Origin: Chryseobacterium cucumeris
GTDB lineage: Bacteria; Bacteroidota; Bacteroidia; Flavobacteriales; Weeksellaceae
NCBI RefSeq assembly: GCF_001593385.1
Contig: NZ_LUVZ01000001.1
Location: 496,001 to 560,000, forward strand
Reading direction: 5' to 3'
DNA length: 64,000 nucleotides
In this document: positions 36,136-44,843 of the stretch, piece by piece
How positions within the stretch are numbered: position 1 is the first letter of the stretch
Layout: each line of letters starts with the position of its first letter
Translations under genes and position numbers: made by a program
The notes under the pieces: generated by a model
The model's database searches: none
What the model saw: only the letters and a program-made list of their open reading frames with translations
What the model was told of the DNA's origin: nothing

Positions 36136-36178
36136 CACAAGTTATCCACAAAAAAATGTGGATAACCTGTGAATTTTA
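36136..36178 (+). terminator. Hairpin with two inverted DnaA-box-like sites
   Basis: Fifteen paired positions with one mismatch (36136-36150 / 36157-36171) and an A6 loop. The arms carry TTATCCACA at 36142-36150 and its complement at 36157-36165, each a full match to the E. coli DnaA box. It probably ends the hydrolase operon; tail T residues follow. Confidence 0.65.
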
Positions 36179-36239
36179 ACATTTAATTCATATTTCGTAT
36201 TAAAATAATTACTACATTTACTATGTAATAAACATCGAA

Positions 36240-36305
36240 GTGGAAACTTTATTTGCTTTTCTTACTACTCTTGAAATTGCAATTAAATTTGAAATAAAAA
36301 TTTAA
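36240..36305 (+). CDS. Candidate 21-residue hydrophobic peptide gene
   Basis: A GTG-started ORF whose product is hydrophobic and acidic/basic in alternation: V/M-ETLFAFLTTLEIAIKFEI and two more residues. Its TAA stop overlaps the first bases of a strong intrinsic terminator, and a TACATTTA box resembling TAnnTTTG lies 20 bases upstream. The tight fit of ORF and terminator suggests a dwarf gene, possibly membrane-active. No ATG is available in frame, which lowers confidence. Confidence 0.35.
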   Translation: METLFAFLTTLEIAIKFEIKI

Positions 36306-36331
36306 GCACAGCATTGTCGGCTGTGCTTTTT
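36304..36331 (+). terminator. Intrinsic terminator of the 21-codon ORF
   Basis: Nine perfect pairs (AAGCACAGC / GCTGTGCTT) with a seven-base loop followed by TTTTA. No other plus-strand gene lies between it and the terminator at 36178. Confidence 0.82.
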
Positions 36332-36608
36332 ATTGTTGTCTAATTAAAAAAATGAGATGTATTTATCTACTGGATCTACCCCTAAAGGGTAGATTCTTTT
36401 ATCCATATATCCTTTCAAATAAAGATTTTTAGAGTTTTTGAATCCCAGAACATCTATTTATTCCAAACTGTATTAAAGAGCCGGTCAGAAAACCTATCAT
36501 CAATGCAGAATTCATTTTAATCAGATTGCTCTTTATAATGTTATAATCTCCTCATATTTTTCCCCGTACGGTATAACATTTGTATTTTACAGTTTAATTA
36601 TCAACAAT
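36332..36608. other. Intergenic region with a hairpin and tiny ORFs
   Basis: A nine-pair hairpin (36373-36381 / 36387-36395) is flanked by a 26-codon plus-strand ORF (36352-36432) and a 28-codon minus-strand ORF (36429-36515, MNSALMIGFLTGSLIQFGI at its start, with a membrane-span-like core). Neither has clear expression signals. I see no ordinary gene. Confidence 0.3.
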
Positions 36609-36896
36609 ATGGACGAAACGAAAATAGAATCTTTAGACCTGATTAATGATAAGTATTTAATAGATGAATATTTTAAACTTAAGGTGAATAAGGAATTAAA
36701 TATTGACATTGATCTTAGCTCTGAATATATCACTGCACATAATATAGTTTCAAAAAAATTAATTCTTGTGCAGACATTTTCTCATACCATTATGGAAAAC
36801 CCGCAGCTCTATCTTTTATTACGCTCTTTAATTCATAACGTCAACAGTTATCACGTAACAAAAAGTCAAATGATTTCTGCTCTGAATAATACATAA
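36609..36896 (+). CDS. Small hypothetical protein
   Basis: A 95-residue cytoplasmic protein without signal peptide, membrane span or cysteines. It is acidic at the N-terminus and has a Leu/Ile-rich helical C-terminal half (about 50-85). No family is recognised. It ends exactly at a hairpin shared with the converging response-regulator gene. Its position beside the signalling operon may be incidental. Confidence 0.55.
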   Translation: MDETKIESLDLINDKYLIDEYFKLKVNKELNIDIDLSSEYITAHNIVSKKLILVQTFSHTIMENPQLYLLLRSLIHNVNSYHVTKSQMISALNNT

Positions 36897-36928
36897 AAAA
36901 AATCTCTCAAAATTTGAGAGATTTTTTA
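36896..36928. terminator. Bidirectional terminator at the end of the signalling operon
   Basis: AATCTCTCAAA pairs with TTTGAGAGATT, flanked by A and T tracts, between the small protein gene and the converging response-regulator gene. Confidence 0.85.
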
Positions 36929-36946
36929 TTTAGAAAATCGAAAGAT

Positions 36947-37318
36947 TTACACCTGCTCTTTTATATGCTTTGCCACCATTTCTTCAAGATCATCCAGATT
37001 AAAAGGTTTTGAAACATAATCATCTGCCTTTGCTTCGGAAGCTAAAGCAGCAATATCATTGTTTGCCGTAACATAAATGACAGGAATGTGATTGAATTCT
37101 TCACTGTTTTTCAGAAGTTTTGTGGCTTCCACTCCTCCAATTTTCGGAATCCAGTTATCCATCAGAATAACATCGGGATGATATTCGGCTACTTTCTCCA
37201 GAATATCATGTGAAGTTTCTGAGATTCTGACCTCGTAGCCATTCTCTTCAAATATGATGGTAATCACTTCCAAAATAGCAGCGTCATCATCAAAAATTAA
37301 AATTTTCTTTTTGCTCAT
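36947..37318 (-). CDS. Single-domain response regulator
   Basis: A 123-residue receiver domain without an output domain. The acidic pocket is Asp10-Asp12, the phospho-acceptor is Asp54 (VILMDNWIP), Thr is in YVTAN, and Lys is in YVSKPF. Such proteins relay phosphate or bind a partner. It is last in a run of minus-strand signalling genes (19 bases after cheB), so it probably receives phosphate from one of the two kinases encoded upstream. Confidence 0.92.
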   Translation of the reverse strand: MSKKKILIFDDDAAILEVITIIFEENGYEVRISETSHDILEKVAEYHPDVILMDNWIPKIGGVEATKLLKNSEEFNHIPVIYVTANNDIAALASEAKADDYVSKPFNLDDLEEMVAKHIKEQV

Positions 37319-37336
37319 ATTATTTAGGTTATTCTA

Positions 37337-37906
37337 TTACAACTGATTGATATAATCTGCCAGATTATCCGGTTTGATAATTTGGTCATAATCTATTTCT
37401 TCTACGGCATGTTTGGGCATATATTCCACTTCTGCCGTTTCAGGATCCTGGATCCATACCTGTCCGTTATTTTTTTTAATATAACAAAGCCCTTCTACTC
37501 CATCAGCATTGGCTCCAGACAGAAGAACTCCAATCATATTCTCTCCATAAATTTCTGCTGCAGACCTGAAGGTAACATCTATTGAAGGACGGGAATAATT
37601 CATTTTTTCTGAGCTGTCCAATGACATATTTTTCTTATTCTCAAACAGCAAATGATAATCTGCCGGAACAATATAAATCGCATTATTGTCTATTTCAGTT
37701 TTATCTTCTACTTCTATCACCGGTATTTTCGTGAACTGCTGTAATAAGGTTCTCAGAATGTCTCCGGATTGGGATTTACGGTGAACCACCACTACGATTG
37801 GGATTTTCAGAATATCATTCAGGTTTTTGATCATTTCAATAATGACCTGTAAACTGCCTGCTGATCCTCCTATAACAATTAATTCAATGTTTTTCTGTGA
37901 TTCCAT
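37337..37906 (-). CDS. CheB-type methylesterase, catalytic domain only
   Basis: A 189-residue protein covering only the C-terminal esterase domain of CheB. The catalytic triad is visible: Ser15 (GGSAGS), His42 (VVHRKSQSGD) and Asp135 (SGANADGVEG). Classical CheB has an N-terminal receiver; here that domain is missing, and stand-alone receivers are encoded on both sides. Next to CheR it can form a reversible methylation pair, but no methyl-accepting receptor is present, so the substrate is probably a kinase or other protein, if the enzyme is active. Confidence 0.88.
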   Translation of the reverse strand: MESQKNIELIVIGGSAGSLQVIIEMIKNLNDILKIPIVVVVHRKSQSGDILRTLLQQFTKIPVIEVEDKTEIDNNAIYIVPADYHLLFENKKNMSLDSSEKMNYSRPSIDVTFRSAAEIYGENMIGVLLSGANADGVEGLCYIKKNNGQVWIQDPETAEVEYMPKHAVEEIDYDQIIKPDNLADYINQL

Positions 37907-37917
37907 AGCATTGGTTA

Positions 37918-38748
37918 TTAATGATGATCAAGCTTTTTCCAGATTTTCTGGTCTTCAATCTGATGGTAATTCTTTTCAATAGTGGAAAACCTGAGTGTTT
38001 CTTTTGCTCCCAAAGCAAGAAAACCTAAATTTTCCAGACTATTATCGAAAAGTTTAAAAACTCTTTCCTGTAGTTCTCTATCAAAATAGATCAGAACATT
38101 TCTGCATATAATCAGCTGAAAGCTATTGAAAGAACTGTCTGAAACCAGGTTGTGCGTAGATAAAATAAGTTTTTCCTGTAAGCTTTTATCAAATTTTACA
38201 CTATCATAATTGGCCGTATAGTAATCTGAAAAATCACGTTTTCCTCCTGAAAGCATATAATTTTCAGAATATAATTTCATCTGATATAACGGGAAAACAC
38301 CGGCTCTGGCTGTTTCAAGAACTGCGGGATTTAAATCTGTACCATAAATCAGGGATTTATCATACAACCCTGCCTCTTTCAATAAAATAGCAATAGAATA
38401 GGCTTCTTCTCCCGTAGAGCAACCAGCAATCCAGATCCTAATCAGCGGATAAGTGCCTAATTGTGGCAGAACTTTCTCACGTAATGCTTTGAAAAAAGAA
38501 GGATCCCGAAACATTTCTGTAACATTTACTGTAACTTCTTCTACAAAACGTTTTAGATATTCCACATCATTCATAAGGGTATACCTAAGTTCCGCGAAGC
38601 TGGTAAACCTATCCAAAAGACATATCCTGTTTACCCTTCTTTTAAACGAAGCCCTGCTATAACCTGAAAAGTCATAGCCATACATCTCATAGACATCGTT
38701 GATCAGATATTCTATTTCTCCATCTTTTACGATACTTGGTTCCAGCAT
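37918..38748 (-). CDS. CheR-type protein methyltransferase
   Basis: A 276-residue SAM-dependent glutamate methyltransferase. Residues 1-75 form the all-helical N-domain (YDFSGYSRASFKRRVNRI); the methyltransferase domain has WIAGCSTGEEAYSIAI (SAM binding) and LIICRNVLIYFD. It lacks extra TPR or PAS parts. It abuts the preceding response-regulator gene without a gap and precedes cheB by 11 bases. With no chemoreceptor in the cluster, a role in methylating the CHASE3 kinases or a partner is plausible but unproven. Confidence 0.92.
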   Translation of the reverse strand: MLEPSIVKDGEIEYLINDVYEMYGYDFSGYSRASFKRRVNRICLLDRFTSFAELRYTLMNDVEYLKRFVEEVTVNVTEMFRDPSFFKALREKVLPQLGTYPLIRIWIAGCSTGEEAYSIAILLKEAGLYDKSLIYGTDLNPAVLETARAGVFPLYQMKLYSENYMLSGGKRDFSDYYTANYDSVKFDKSLQEKLILSTHNLVSDSSFNSFQLIICRNVLIYFDRELQERVFKLFDNSLENLGFLALGAKETLRFSTIEKNYHQIEDQKIWKKLDHH

Positions 38749-39114
38749 CTATGAAAGTTTTTCTATTGCCATTAGTAAAAGGTCTACATCAATAGGCTTT
38801 GAAACATAATCATCAGCGCCTACCTCAATACATTTCTCACGGTCTTCAGGCATAGCCTGTGCGGTTACTGCAATAACTGGTATATCTTTAATTTCAGGCG
38901 TATTTCTTATGATTCTTACGGCTTCATATCCGTCTATTCCCGGCATCATCATATCCATAAGCACCATTGAAAAATCAGGATCAGCTTTTAGCATATCTAA
39001 AGCTTGCTGAGCCATCGTACTGGTTTCTACTGCATATCCGCGGGCCTTAAGGGTGAGTTTCAATGCGAATATATTACGTGGATCATCATCCACAATTAAA
39101 ATTTTCTTTTTCAT
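38749..39114 (-). CDS. Single-domain response regulator
   Basis: A 121-residue receiver domain. Asp9-Asp11 form the acidic pocket, Asp54 (VLMDMMMPG) is the acceptor, and VTAQAMPEDREKC and DDYVSKPID provide the switch Thr and Lys. It is strongly similar to the third receiver of the neighbouring hybrid kinase (ILMDMMMPEMDGYE, GASDYISKPVD), suggesting that it arose by duplication of that domain. It lies between the hybrid kinase gene and cheR, with gaps of 15 and 0 bases. Confidence 0.92.
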   Translation of the reverse strand: MKKKILIVDDDPRNIFALKLTLKARGYAVETSTMAQQALDMLKADPDFSMVLMDMMMPGIDGYEAVRIIRNTPEIKDIPVIAVTAQAMPEDREKCIEVGADDYVSKPIDVDLLLMAIEKLS

Positions 39115-39129
39115 CAGAATTTTATCTGT

Positions 39130-42100
39130 TTAACTTTCATACAACCAAACGCGAAGCAGCGATAACAGCTGATCAATATCTACTGGTTTTGAGATATAAT
39201 CCGAAGCACCTGCTGTAATGCATTTCTCACGGTCTCCAATCATTGATTTTGCGGTTACCGCTATAATAGGCAGTTTTTTAAATGCCGGCATTTTTCTGAT
39301 CTGCTTTATGGTTTCATAACCATCCATTTCCGGCATCATCATATCCATTAAGATCACGTCTATATCAGGATTGTGGTGAATTTGTTCCAGAGCATGCATT
39401 CCGTCCATGGCTACAATAACCTCTACTTTATATTTTTCCAGTGCTTTGGTTAAAGAAAAAATATTGCGGACATCATCATCGGTAATCAGAACCTTTTTAC
39501 CACTCAGAACCTCTGTTAGGGATCCCAGCATTCTGCCTGCAGTACTTTCTGCGGAATTATTTTTTTCTTCCACCAGATGCAGGAACAATCCTACTTCATC
39601 CAAAATCCTTTGGTACGAATGCGCTGTTTTTACAACAATTGAATCTGCGTATTGCTTTATTTTAAGCTCTTCTTCTTTAGATAAATGGTGTTCTGTAAAG
39701 ATGATAATGGGAAGGTTTTCCAGTCCTTCATGGCTTTTGATAGATTCTATGACGTGATAATCATTTCCTTTTGCGCTCGCAATATCCAGAATAACGCAGT
39801 CTACAAGATCAGAAGTCAGAGCTTTTACGCTATCTTCTACCGTATGTTCTACAGATAAAGAGATATTAAAATTGCTCAGGAAATAAGACAATGCACTGGC
39901 ATGTTTGGCATTTTCTTCAACAATCAGCACTTTTTGAGATCCTTTTTTTAAGGCTTCTTCAATCTTTCTGAAAACGTCAGTCATTTTATCCAGTGCTACC
40001 GGTTTGTTAATAAAGTCAACGGCACCTTTCATCAGACTTTCTTTTTTAAGATGAAGAACAGACATCATATGAACCGGAATATGTTTGATATAAGGATCAG
40101 ATTTCAGTTCATCCATGACCTCCCAGCCATCTTTCACAGGAAGCTGAACGTCCAGTAAAATAGCATGCGGATGGTACTTCTGAGCCGCTGAAAGAGCATA
40201 ATCTCCTCTTACCACAACTACTCCTTTATAGCTCTGCAGATGGGCATATTTCAATAAAGCTTTTGCAAAATTGATATCATCTTCAATAATCAGAATGACT
40301 TTATCTCCTTCCTGAATATTTTCTCTGTCGTCTGCTACATCTTCAGGAATTTCAAGGGTATTTACCGGAATTACTTTTGGTTCTCCTTCATCAAGAATAT
40401 TCTGAATTTCTTCCACATCTTCACGAATTACCTCTACAAGATCCTGATCTGTCTCAGAATGTATAATCTCTGTCACCGCGTGTGCAGGAATAATAAAGCT
40501 GAATTCACTTCCTTTGTCTATCTCACTTTTCAGAACCAATTCACCTCCAAGAAGTCTTGCTATTTCACGGCTTATGGACAGACCTAAACCTGTTCCTCCG
40601 AACTTTCTTTTGGTAGATCCATCAGCCTGCTGGAATGCTTCAAAGATAATTTTTTGCTTATCTTCTGCTATTCCAACGCCTGTATCTTTCACTGAGAATA
40701 TGATAAAATCAGGTTTTTCAGAATGTTTCTTGATGTGTAAACCGATGCTTCCTTTTGTGGTAAATTTTAGGGCATTCGACAATAAATTTCTCAATACCTG
40801 GTCAATTCTCAGACGGTCACTTTCGATCACTTTCTGTACATTTGCATCGATTTCGATATTAAACGGGAGTGCTTTCTCCTGAAATACAGGATTGAAAAGA
40901 CTCTTAAGGTCTTTTACCACTTCTTCAAGGTTTACGTCCTGATATTCAAGCGTCATTTTACCAGATTCTATTTTGGCAAGATCCAAAATTTCATCAATAA
41001 GGGTTAATAAGCTTGTGCCTGAACTATGAATTACTTTGGCAGATTCCATTTGATCTTCGTTAAGATTTTCGTCAGGATTTTCCGTCATTAATCGGGATAA
41101 AAGAAGAATAGAATTCAGCGGAGTACGCAATTCATGAGACATATTGGCTAAAAACTCAGATTTGTATTTAGTACTTAATGCCAGCTCTTCTACTTTTTTC
41201 TGAATTTCATTATTACGTTCAGCAATTAAATGATTTTTTTCTTCCAGCAATCTGGAGCGCTCTTCCAGTTCTGCATTAGCCTGCATCAGCTCTTCCTGCT
41301 GTACTTTAAGCTCTTCTTCAGATGCCTGAAGCTTCTGGGTTTGTGCTTCCAGCTCCGTATTCAGATTTTCAAGCTCAGAGTGCTGAACCTGTAATTCCTC
41401 AGATTGAGCCTGTGTTTCTTCCAATAATTGCTGCTCTTTTTCTCTGCTTTTTGCAGCACTCAAGGCGATTCCTATATTGGTACAGCATTCTTCAAAATAG
41501 TGTATTCTGTCTTCCTCAAAATTAGAAGTAGAACCAAGCTCTAATACTCCTATTATATGGCCGTCTGCAAATAGCGGCAGCAATATAATTCCGTAAATTT
41601 TAATCGTACTGCTGGCAAAAGTAACCACAAAATCTTCTTCATGAAGGTTATTATAAACCTGTGTCTTAGCATTAACAAAAGCCTGTCCCACCATTCCTTC
41701 TCCGGGTTCAAAAGCTTTTTTCATATTGGATTCCAGTCCAAATGCTTTATTAAGTTTTAAAATTCCTTCATCATATAAATACACGGAACCATTAATACAT
41801 TTTCCGTATTCAATCAACTGTATTAAAGATTTATTGGAAACTTCCTGTACAGTCTTATTCCCTACCAGGGATTCATTCAGTAGCGCAAGCCCTTTCTGAC
41901 GCCAGTCGCTCTTATTAATCTTATCAAAAGAGGTTTTGAGAGACTCCGTCATGTGATTAAGAGATTCTACCAGATCTCCAAGATCATCCTGAGCATTATC
42001 CACCGCTTTTTCACTGTAATCCCCATTCGCTACTCTGTTGGCAATTCTTTGAATAGCACTTACACGGCGCGTCATTTCTTCATCTTTTGCCTTAAGCATT

Positions 42101-42738
42101 TTCTCAAGCTTATCTCTTCGGATAAGATCTGCGCGCATTTTTATATAGAAAAATACAGTGACAACCACTGCAGCAACGGCGGAAAAAAGGATAAAAAGAA
42201 CAGTTGTACCGGACGAACGGTTGAGATCATTATTTTTAATTTCAACCTGGTTTTCTTCATATTGTACAAAATCATTGACAATTTTCCGGCACTGATCCAT
42301 ATAGATTTTACCCTCAGTAATTTCCTGTTGCGTCATGATAATGCCTCTTCGTCTGTTCTCAACCAAATGTTTCAGGTTCTGCATTACCTGATCAACTGCT
42401 GCTTTTAAGCCTGCAAGTCTTTGAATTTGATTCTGATCATCGATATCCAAAGATTCAGCGCGTACCAAAGCTTTAGGATATTCTCTTAATCCCCGTTTAT
42501 AAGGTTCAAGAAAATCTTCCCTTCCGGTAAGCTGATACCCTCTGTTTCCTGTTTCTGCATCCAGTAAAGCAACGAGAACGTCTTTCACCGCTGTTACAGA
42601 ACGTCTGCTTTTGGAAAGATTTTCACGGTGGTTCATCTGATTTTGGATACTCCAATAAGAAGCCAACGAGCTGGCTATTAAAATCAAAAGTGAAAGACCT
42701 ACTCCGAACTGAAGATTTCTTATTATTTTTTTCGGCAT
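39130..42738 (-). CDS. Hybrid histidine kinase: CHASE3-HAMP-GAF-HisKA-HATPase-REC-REC-REC
   Basis: A 1202-residue membrane kinase. The first span is at residues 12-30, a periplasmic CHASE3 domain follows (LLDAETGNRGYQLTGREDFLEP), then span two (about 177-198), HAMP and GAF (about 285-425). A long coiled coil (430-525) leads to the HisKA domain with His535 (FLANMSHELRTPLN). The ATPase has N, G1 (DTGVGI) and G2 (GGTGLGLS) boxes. Three receivers follow, at about 815-930 (LLDVQLP), 935-1050 (VILDIAS, the least conserved) and 1080-1200 (LMDMMMP). This layout is found in stress-response phosphorelays. It is five bases from the next kinase gene upstream, so the operon is continuous. Confidence 0.93.
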   Translation of the reverse strand: MPKKIIRNLQFGVGLSLLILIASSLASYWSIQNQMNHRENLSKSRRSVTAVKDVLVALLDAETGNRGYQLTGREDFLEPYKRGLREYPKALVRAESLDIDDQNQIQRLAGLKAAVDQVMQNLKHLVENRRRGIIMTQQEITEGKIYMDQCRKIVNDFVQYEENQVEIKNNDLNRSSGTTVLFILFSAVAAVVVTVFFYIKMRADLIRRDKLEKMLKAKDEEMTRRVSAIQRIANRVANGDYSEKAVDNAQDDLGDLVESLNHMTESLKTSFDKINKSDWRQKGLALLNESLVGNKTVQEVSNKSLIQLIEYGKCINGSVYLYDEGILKLNKAFGLESNMKKAFEPGEGMVGQAFVNAKTQVYNNLHEEDFVVTFASSTIKIYGIILLPLFADGHIIGVLELGSTSNFEEDRIHYFEECCTNIGIALSAAKSREKEQQLLEETQAQSEELQVQHSELENLNTELEAQTQKLQASEEELKVQQEELMQANAELEERSRLLEEKNHLIAERNNEIQKKVEELALSTKYKSEFLANMSHELRTPLNSILLLSRLMTENPDENLNEDQMESAKVIHSSGTSLLTLIDEILDLAKIESGKMTLEYQDVNLEEVVKDLKSLFNPVFQEKALPFNIEIDANVQKVIESDRLRIDQVLRNLLSNALKFTTKGSIGLHIKKHSEKPDFIIFSVKDTGVGIAEDKQKIIFEAFQQADGSTKRKFGGTGLGLSISREIARLLGGELVLKSEIDKGSEFSFIIPAHAVTEIIHSETDQDLVEVIREDVEEIQNILDEGEPKVIPVNTLEIPEDVADDRENIQEGDKVILIIEDDINFAKALLKYAHLQSYKGVVVVRGDYALSAAQKYHPHAILLDVQLPVKDGWEVMDELKSDPYIKHIPVHMMSVLHLKKESLMKGAVDFINKPVALDKMTDVFRKIEEALKKGSQKVLIVEENAKHASALSYFLSNFNISLSVEHTVEDSVKALTSDLVDCVILDIASAKGNDYHVIESIKSHEGLENLPIIIFTEHHLSKEEELKIKQYADSIVVKTAHSYQRILDEVGLFLHLVEEKNNSAESTAGRMLGSLTEVLSGKKVLITDDDVRNIFSLTKALEKYKVEVIVAMDGMHALEQIHHNPDIDVILMDMMMPEMDGYETIKQIRKMPAFKKLPIIAVTAKSMIGDREKCITAGASDYISKPVDIDQLLSLLRVWLYES

Positions 42739-42743
42739 TAAAA

Positions 42744-44219
42744 TTAGTTTAGTGGTAATGTGAAATAAAAAGTAGAGCCTTCATCTACTATACTGGAAAC
42801 CCCAACACTTCCATGGTGCTGTTTGATGATCTCGGAACAGATAAACAATCCGATTCCCATTCCCTGAAATTGCAGTGAAGATTCTTCTACACGGTAGAAT
42901 TTTTTGAAAACCGCATCCTGTTTAAAATCAGGAATACCAATTCCAAAGTCAGTTACGTTCACTCTTACTTCTTCAGCTTCTTCATCTACAAAAGTGGTGA
43001 CAATCACCTGATTATTATCTGGTGAATATTTTATAGCATTGGTCAGAAAGTTGATGAGCACCTGTTCTATACGGATTTCGTCTAAAGAAATTAAAATATC
43101 CGGTTTTGTTCCGTGACGCTCAATTTTCACTTCACGCTGATCATGAGTTTGTATGATTGTTTCAATGGCATTATTGATCAAATTTTCCAGATTAACGGGT
43201 TTTTTATTAATTTTCAGCTTGCCATTTTCTATTTTAGAAACATCCAGCAGATCAGTGATCAAGGTATTCAGCTTTTCAATCTGTCCCTGAACTTTCGCTA
43301 CAAATCCTGCTTCAGAGCTTTCTTTATCGAGTTTTAATTTTCTTTCCAACAACTGAACATAGGCTTTAATACTCGTTAAAGGAGTCTTTAGCTCATGGCT
43401 GGCGATGCTTAAAAATTCATCTTTTTCTTTTTCAACTTTCTTCTGATCATCAATATCGGTAAAAGTTCCCACCCAGTTTTTAATACGGCCTTCATCATAT
43501 ACCGGCGTTACTCTAAGCAAATGATAACGGTAATTACCAGAAACCACATTTTTAATTCTGACCTCCAGCTCAAGAGCTTTTCCTTTTTTTCTGCATCTCT
43601 CAAATTCTTCTGTTATATCAGGATCATCCGGATATATTTCAGGAAAATTCTGTTCAGAATCTGAATATTCATACCATTTACCGTTCACGAAATCCACAGT
43701 TCCGGCTTCATTAAGGGTAAATGCAATTTGTGGAAGTGACTCCAGCATTAAGTGAAAATGGTCAATCTGAGACTTCATTGTCACTTGTGATTCACGTCTT
43801 CCTTTAACCTCCAGCTCAAGATTCTGCTGGGCCTTCTTCATTGCTATATTCTGCTCCTGAAGATTATAGAATGTTTTTACTTTCAGTAAAAGAATTTCAG
43901 GATCTACAGGTTTCGTGACATAGTCTTTAGCACCGGAAGCATAGCCTTTCGTTATAAATTTCTTATCTGTATTAACAGCAGATAAAAATATAATGGGAAC
44001 TTCTTTTGTTTTACTGTAATCTGCCAATGTTTCTGCTACTTCAAAACCGTCCATATCAGGCATCTGAACATCCAGAATAATGAGGGCATAGTCGTTTTTA
44101 AGGGCTTTAGCAAGCGCCTCTTCACCGGAATTGGCTGTTTCCACCTGAAAATCTTTGGACTCTAGTAATTTTTGCAGTGAATAAAGATTACTTTGATTGT
44201 CATCAACAATTAAAATCAT
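42744..44219 (-). CDS. Histidine kinase with N-terminal receiver: REC-PAS-HisKA-HATPase
   Basis: A 491-residue soluble kinase. An N-terminal receiver (IVDDNQSN; LDVQMPDMDGFE; TKPVD) is followed by a coiled coil, a PAS domain (about 150-265), and HisKA with His275 (FLSIASHELKTPLTS). The ATPase carries the DFGIGIP and GMGIGLFI boxes. With no membrane span it probably accepts phosphate or a signal from the CHASE3 hybrid kinase and passes it on. The start is taken at 44219 (MILIVDD); an in-frame ATG at 44234 adds five residues. It is the first gene of the probable operon ending at 36947. Confidence 0.92.
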   Translation of the reverse strand: MILIVDDNQSNLYSLQKLLESKDFQVETANSGEEALAKALKNDYALIILDVQMPDMDGFEVAETLADYSKTKEVPIIFLSAVNTDKKFITKGYASGAKDYVTKPVDPEILLLKVKTFYNLQEQNIAMKKAQQNLELEVKGRRESQVTMKSQIDHFHLMLESLPQIAFTLNEAGTVDFVNGKWYEYSDSEQNFPEIYPDDPDITEEFERCRKKGKALELEVRIKNVVSGNYRYHLLRVTPVYDEGRIKNWVGTFTDIDDQKKVEKEKDEFLSIASHELKTPLTSIKAYVQLLERKLKLDKESSEAGFVAKVQGQIEKLNTLITDLLDVSKIENGKLKINKKPVNLENLINNAIETIIQTHDQREVKIERHGTKPDILISLDEIRIEQVLINFLTNAIKYSPDNNQVIVTTFVDEEAEEVRVNVTDFGIGIPDFKQDAVFKKFYRVEESSLQFQGMGIGLFICSEIIKQHHGSVGVSSIVDEGSTFYFTLPLN

Positions 44220-44259
44220 AGAAGTTAAAATCAATAATTAGTTACAGATATTTAAACCT

Positions 44260-44267
44260 CAAAAATA
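44260..44267 (-). promoter_or_regulatory. -7 box of the signalling operon
   Basis: On the minus strand TATTTTTG matches TAnnTTTG 40 bases before the REC-PAS kinase start. No good -33 partner was found. Confidence 0.45.
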
Positions 44268-44528
44268 CTTACAATATTTCAAAACGTAGCAATTTTTAAA
44301 GTATTATGAATAACTAATTCATACCACATTTTATGCTTTAAATAGGAATAAAATGAGATTAAGGGAGCTCATCCCATCTAAAAAAAATTTCTATCATTTC
44401 AGAGAAAACCAGATTATAAAACTCCTAAAACCTACTTGAGCATTTGTTGTTAATGTTTTTCTCTTGAATCAACATCTTGATCATTACGCTACTAAGGCAA
44501 ATAATTTGTAATTTTATAATCTTAGCCA
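44268..44528. other. AT-rich intergenic region before tRNA-Arg
   Basis: Nothing beyond AT-rich sequence and the expected promoter area of the tRNA is visible. A TAATTTG near 44506 could be part of the tRNA promoter. No gene or repeat is supported. Confidence 0.4.
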
Positions 44529-44600
44529 GGCCTCATAGTTCAATGGATAGAATAGAAGTTTCCTAAACTTTAGATCCAGGTTCGATCCCTGGTGAGGCTA
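44529..44600 (+). tRNA. tRNA-Arg (anticodon CCT)
   Basis: A full cloverleaf can be drawn in 72 bases: acceptor GGCCTCA/TGAGGCT, D stem GTTC/GAAT, anticodon stem GAAGT/ACTTT with loop TTCCTAA (anticodon CCT), and T arm CCAGG-TTCGATC-CCTGG, with discriminator A. It reads AGG codons. The 3' CCA is not encoded (the next bases are CAA), as is common in this phylum. Confidence 0.93.
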
Positions 44601-44711
44601 CAAAACGTGAACTCTTTGCTTAAGCATCTAAGAAAAATGAATGCTCTTGATGATAAATCGTCTAATTTGACAATTAAATTTTGAATAATTACAAGATAAT
44701 AACAATCTTAA

Positions 44712-44750
44712 AAGAGGCTATCTCTTCTAAGATTTAAGACAGCCTCTTCT
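44712..44750. terminator. Hairpin between tRNA-Arg and the second hybrid kinase
   Basis: AAGAGGCTATCT pairs with AGACAGCCTCTT with one mismatch across a 13-base loop. It may end minus-strand transcription of the kinase gene, or the tRNA transcript; T tracts are short on both sides. Confidence 0.5.
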
Positions 44751-44843
44751 GCTTTATAAATTGTATAAAATCTTTTTTGTAAAAGTATTTCTAAGTAAAA
44801 AGTAACTTAGTAGAAGAAATCGAGCACCATTTTTTTATAAATT

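Noticed and set aside
18288..36165. TTATCCACA sites as a replication origin
   Set aside because: Only three perfect boxes were found, two of them in one terminator-like hairpin, with no AT-rich unwinding element beside a cluster and no origin-linked genes such as dnaA or dnaN.
44529..44600. tRNA-Arg as an integration site for a genomic island
   Set aside because: I found no direct repeat of the tRNA 3' end downstream, and no integrase or phage genes on either side.
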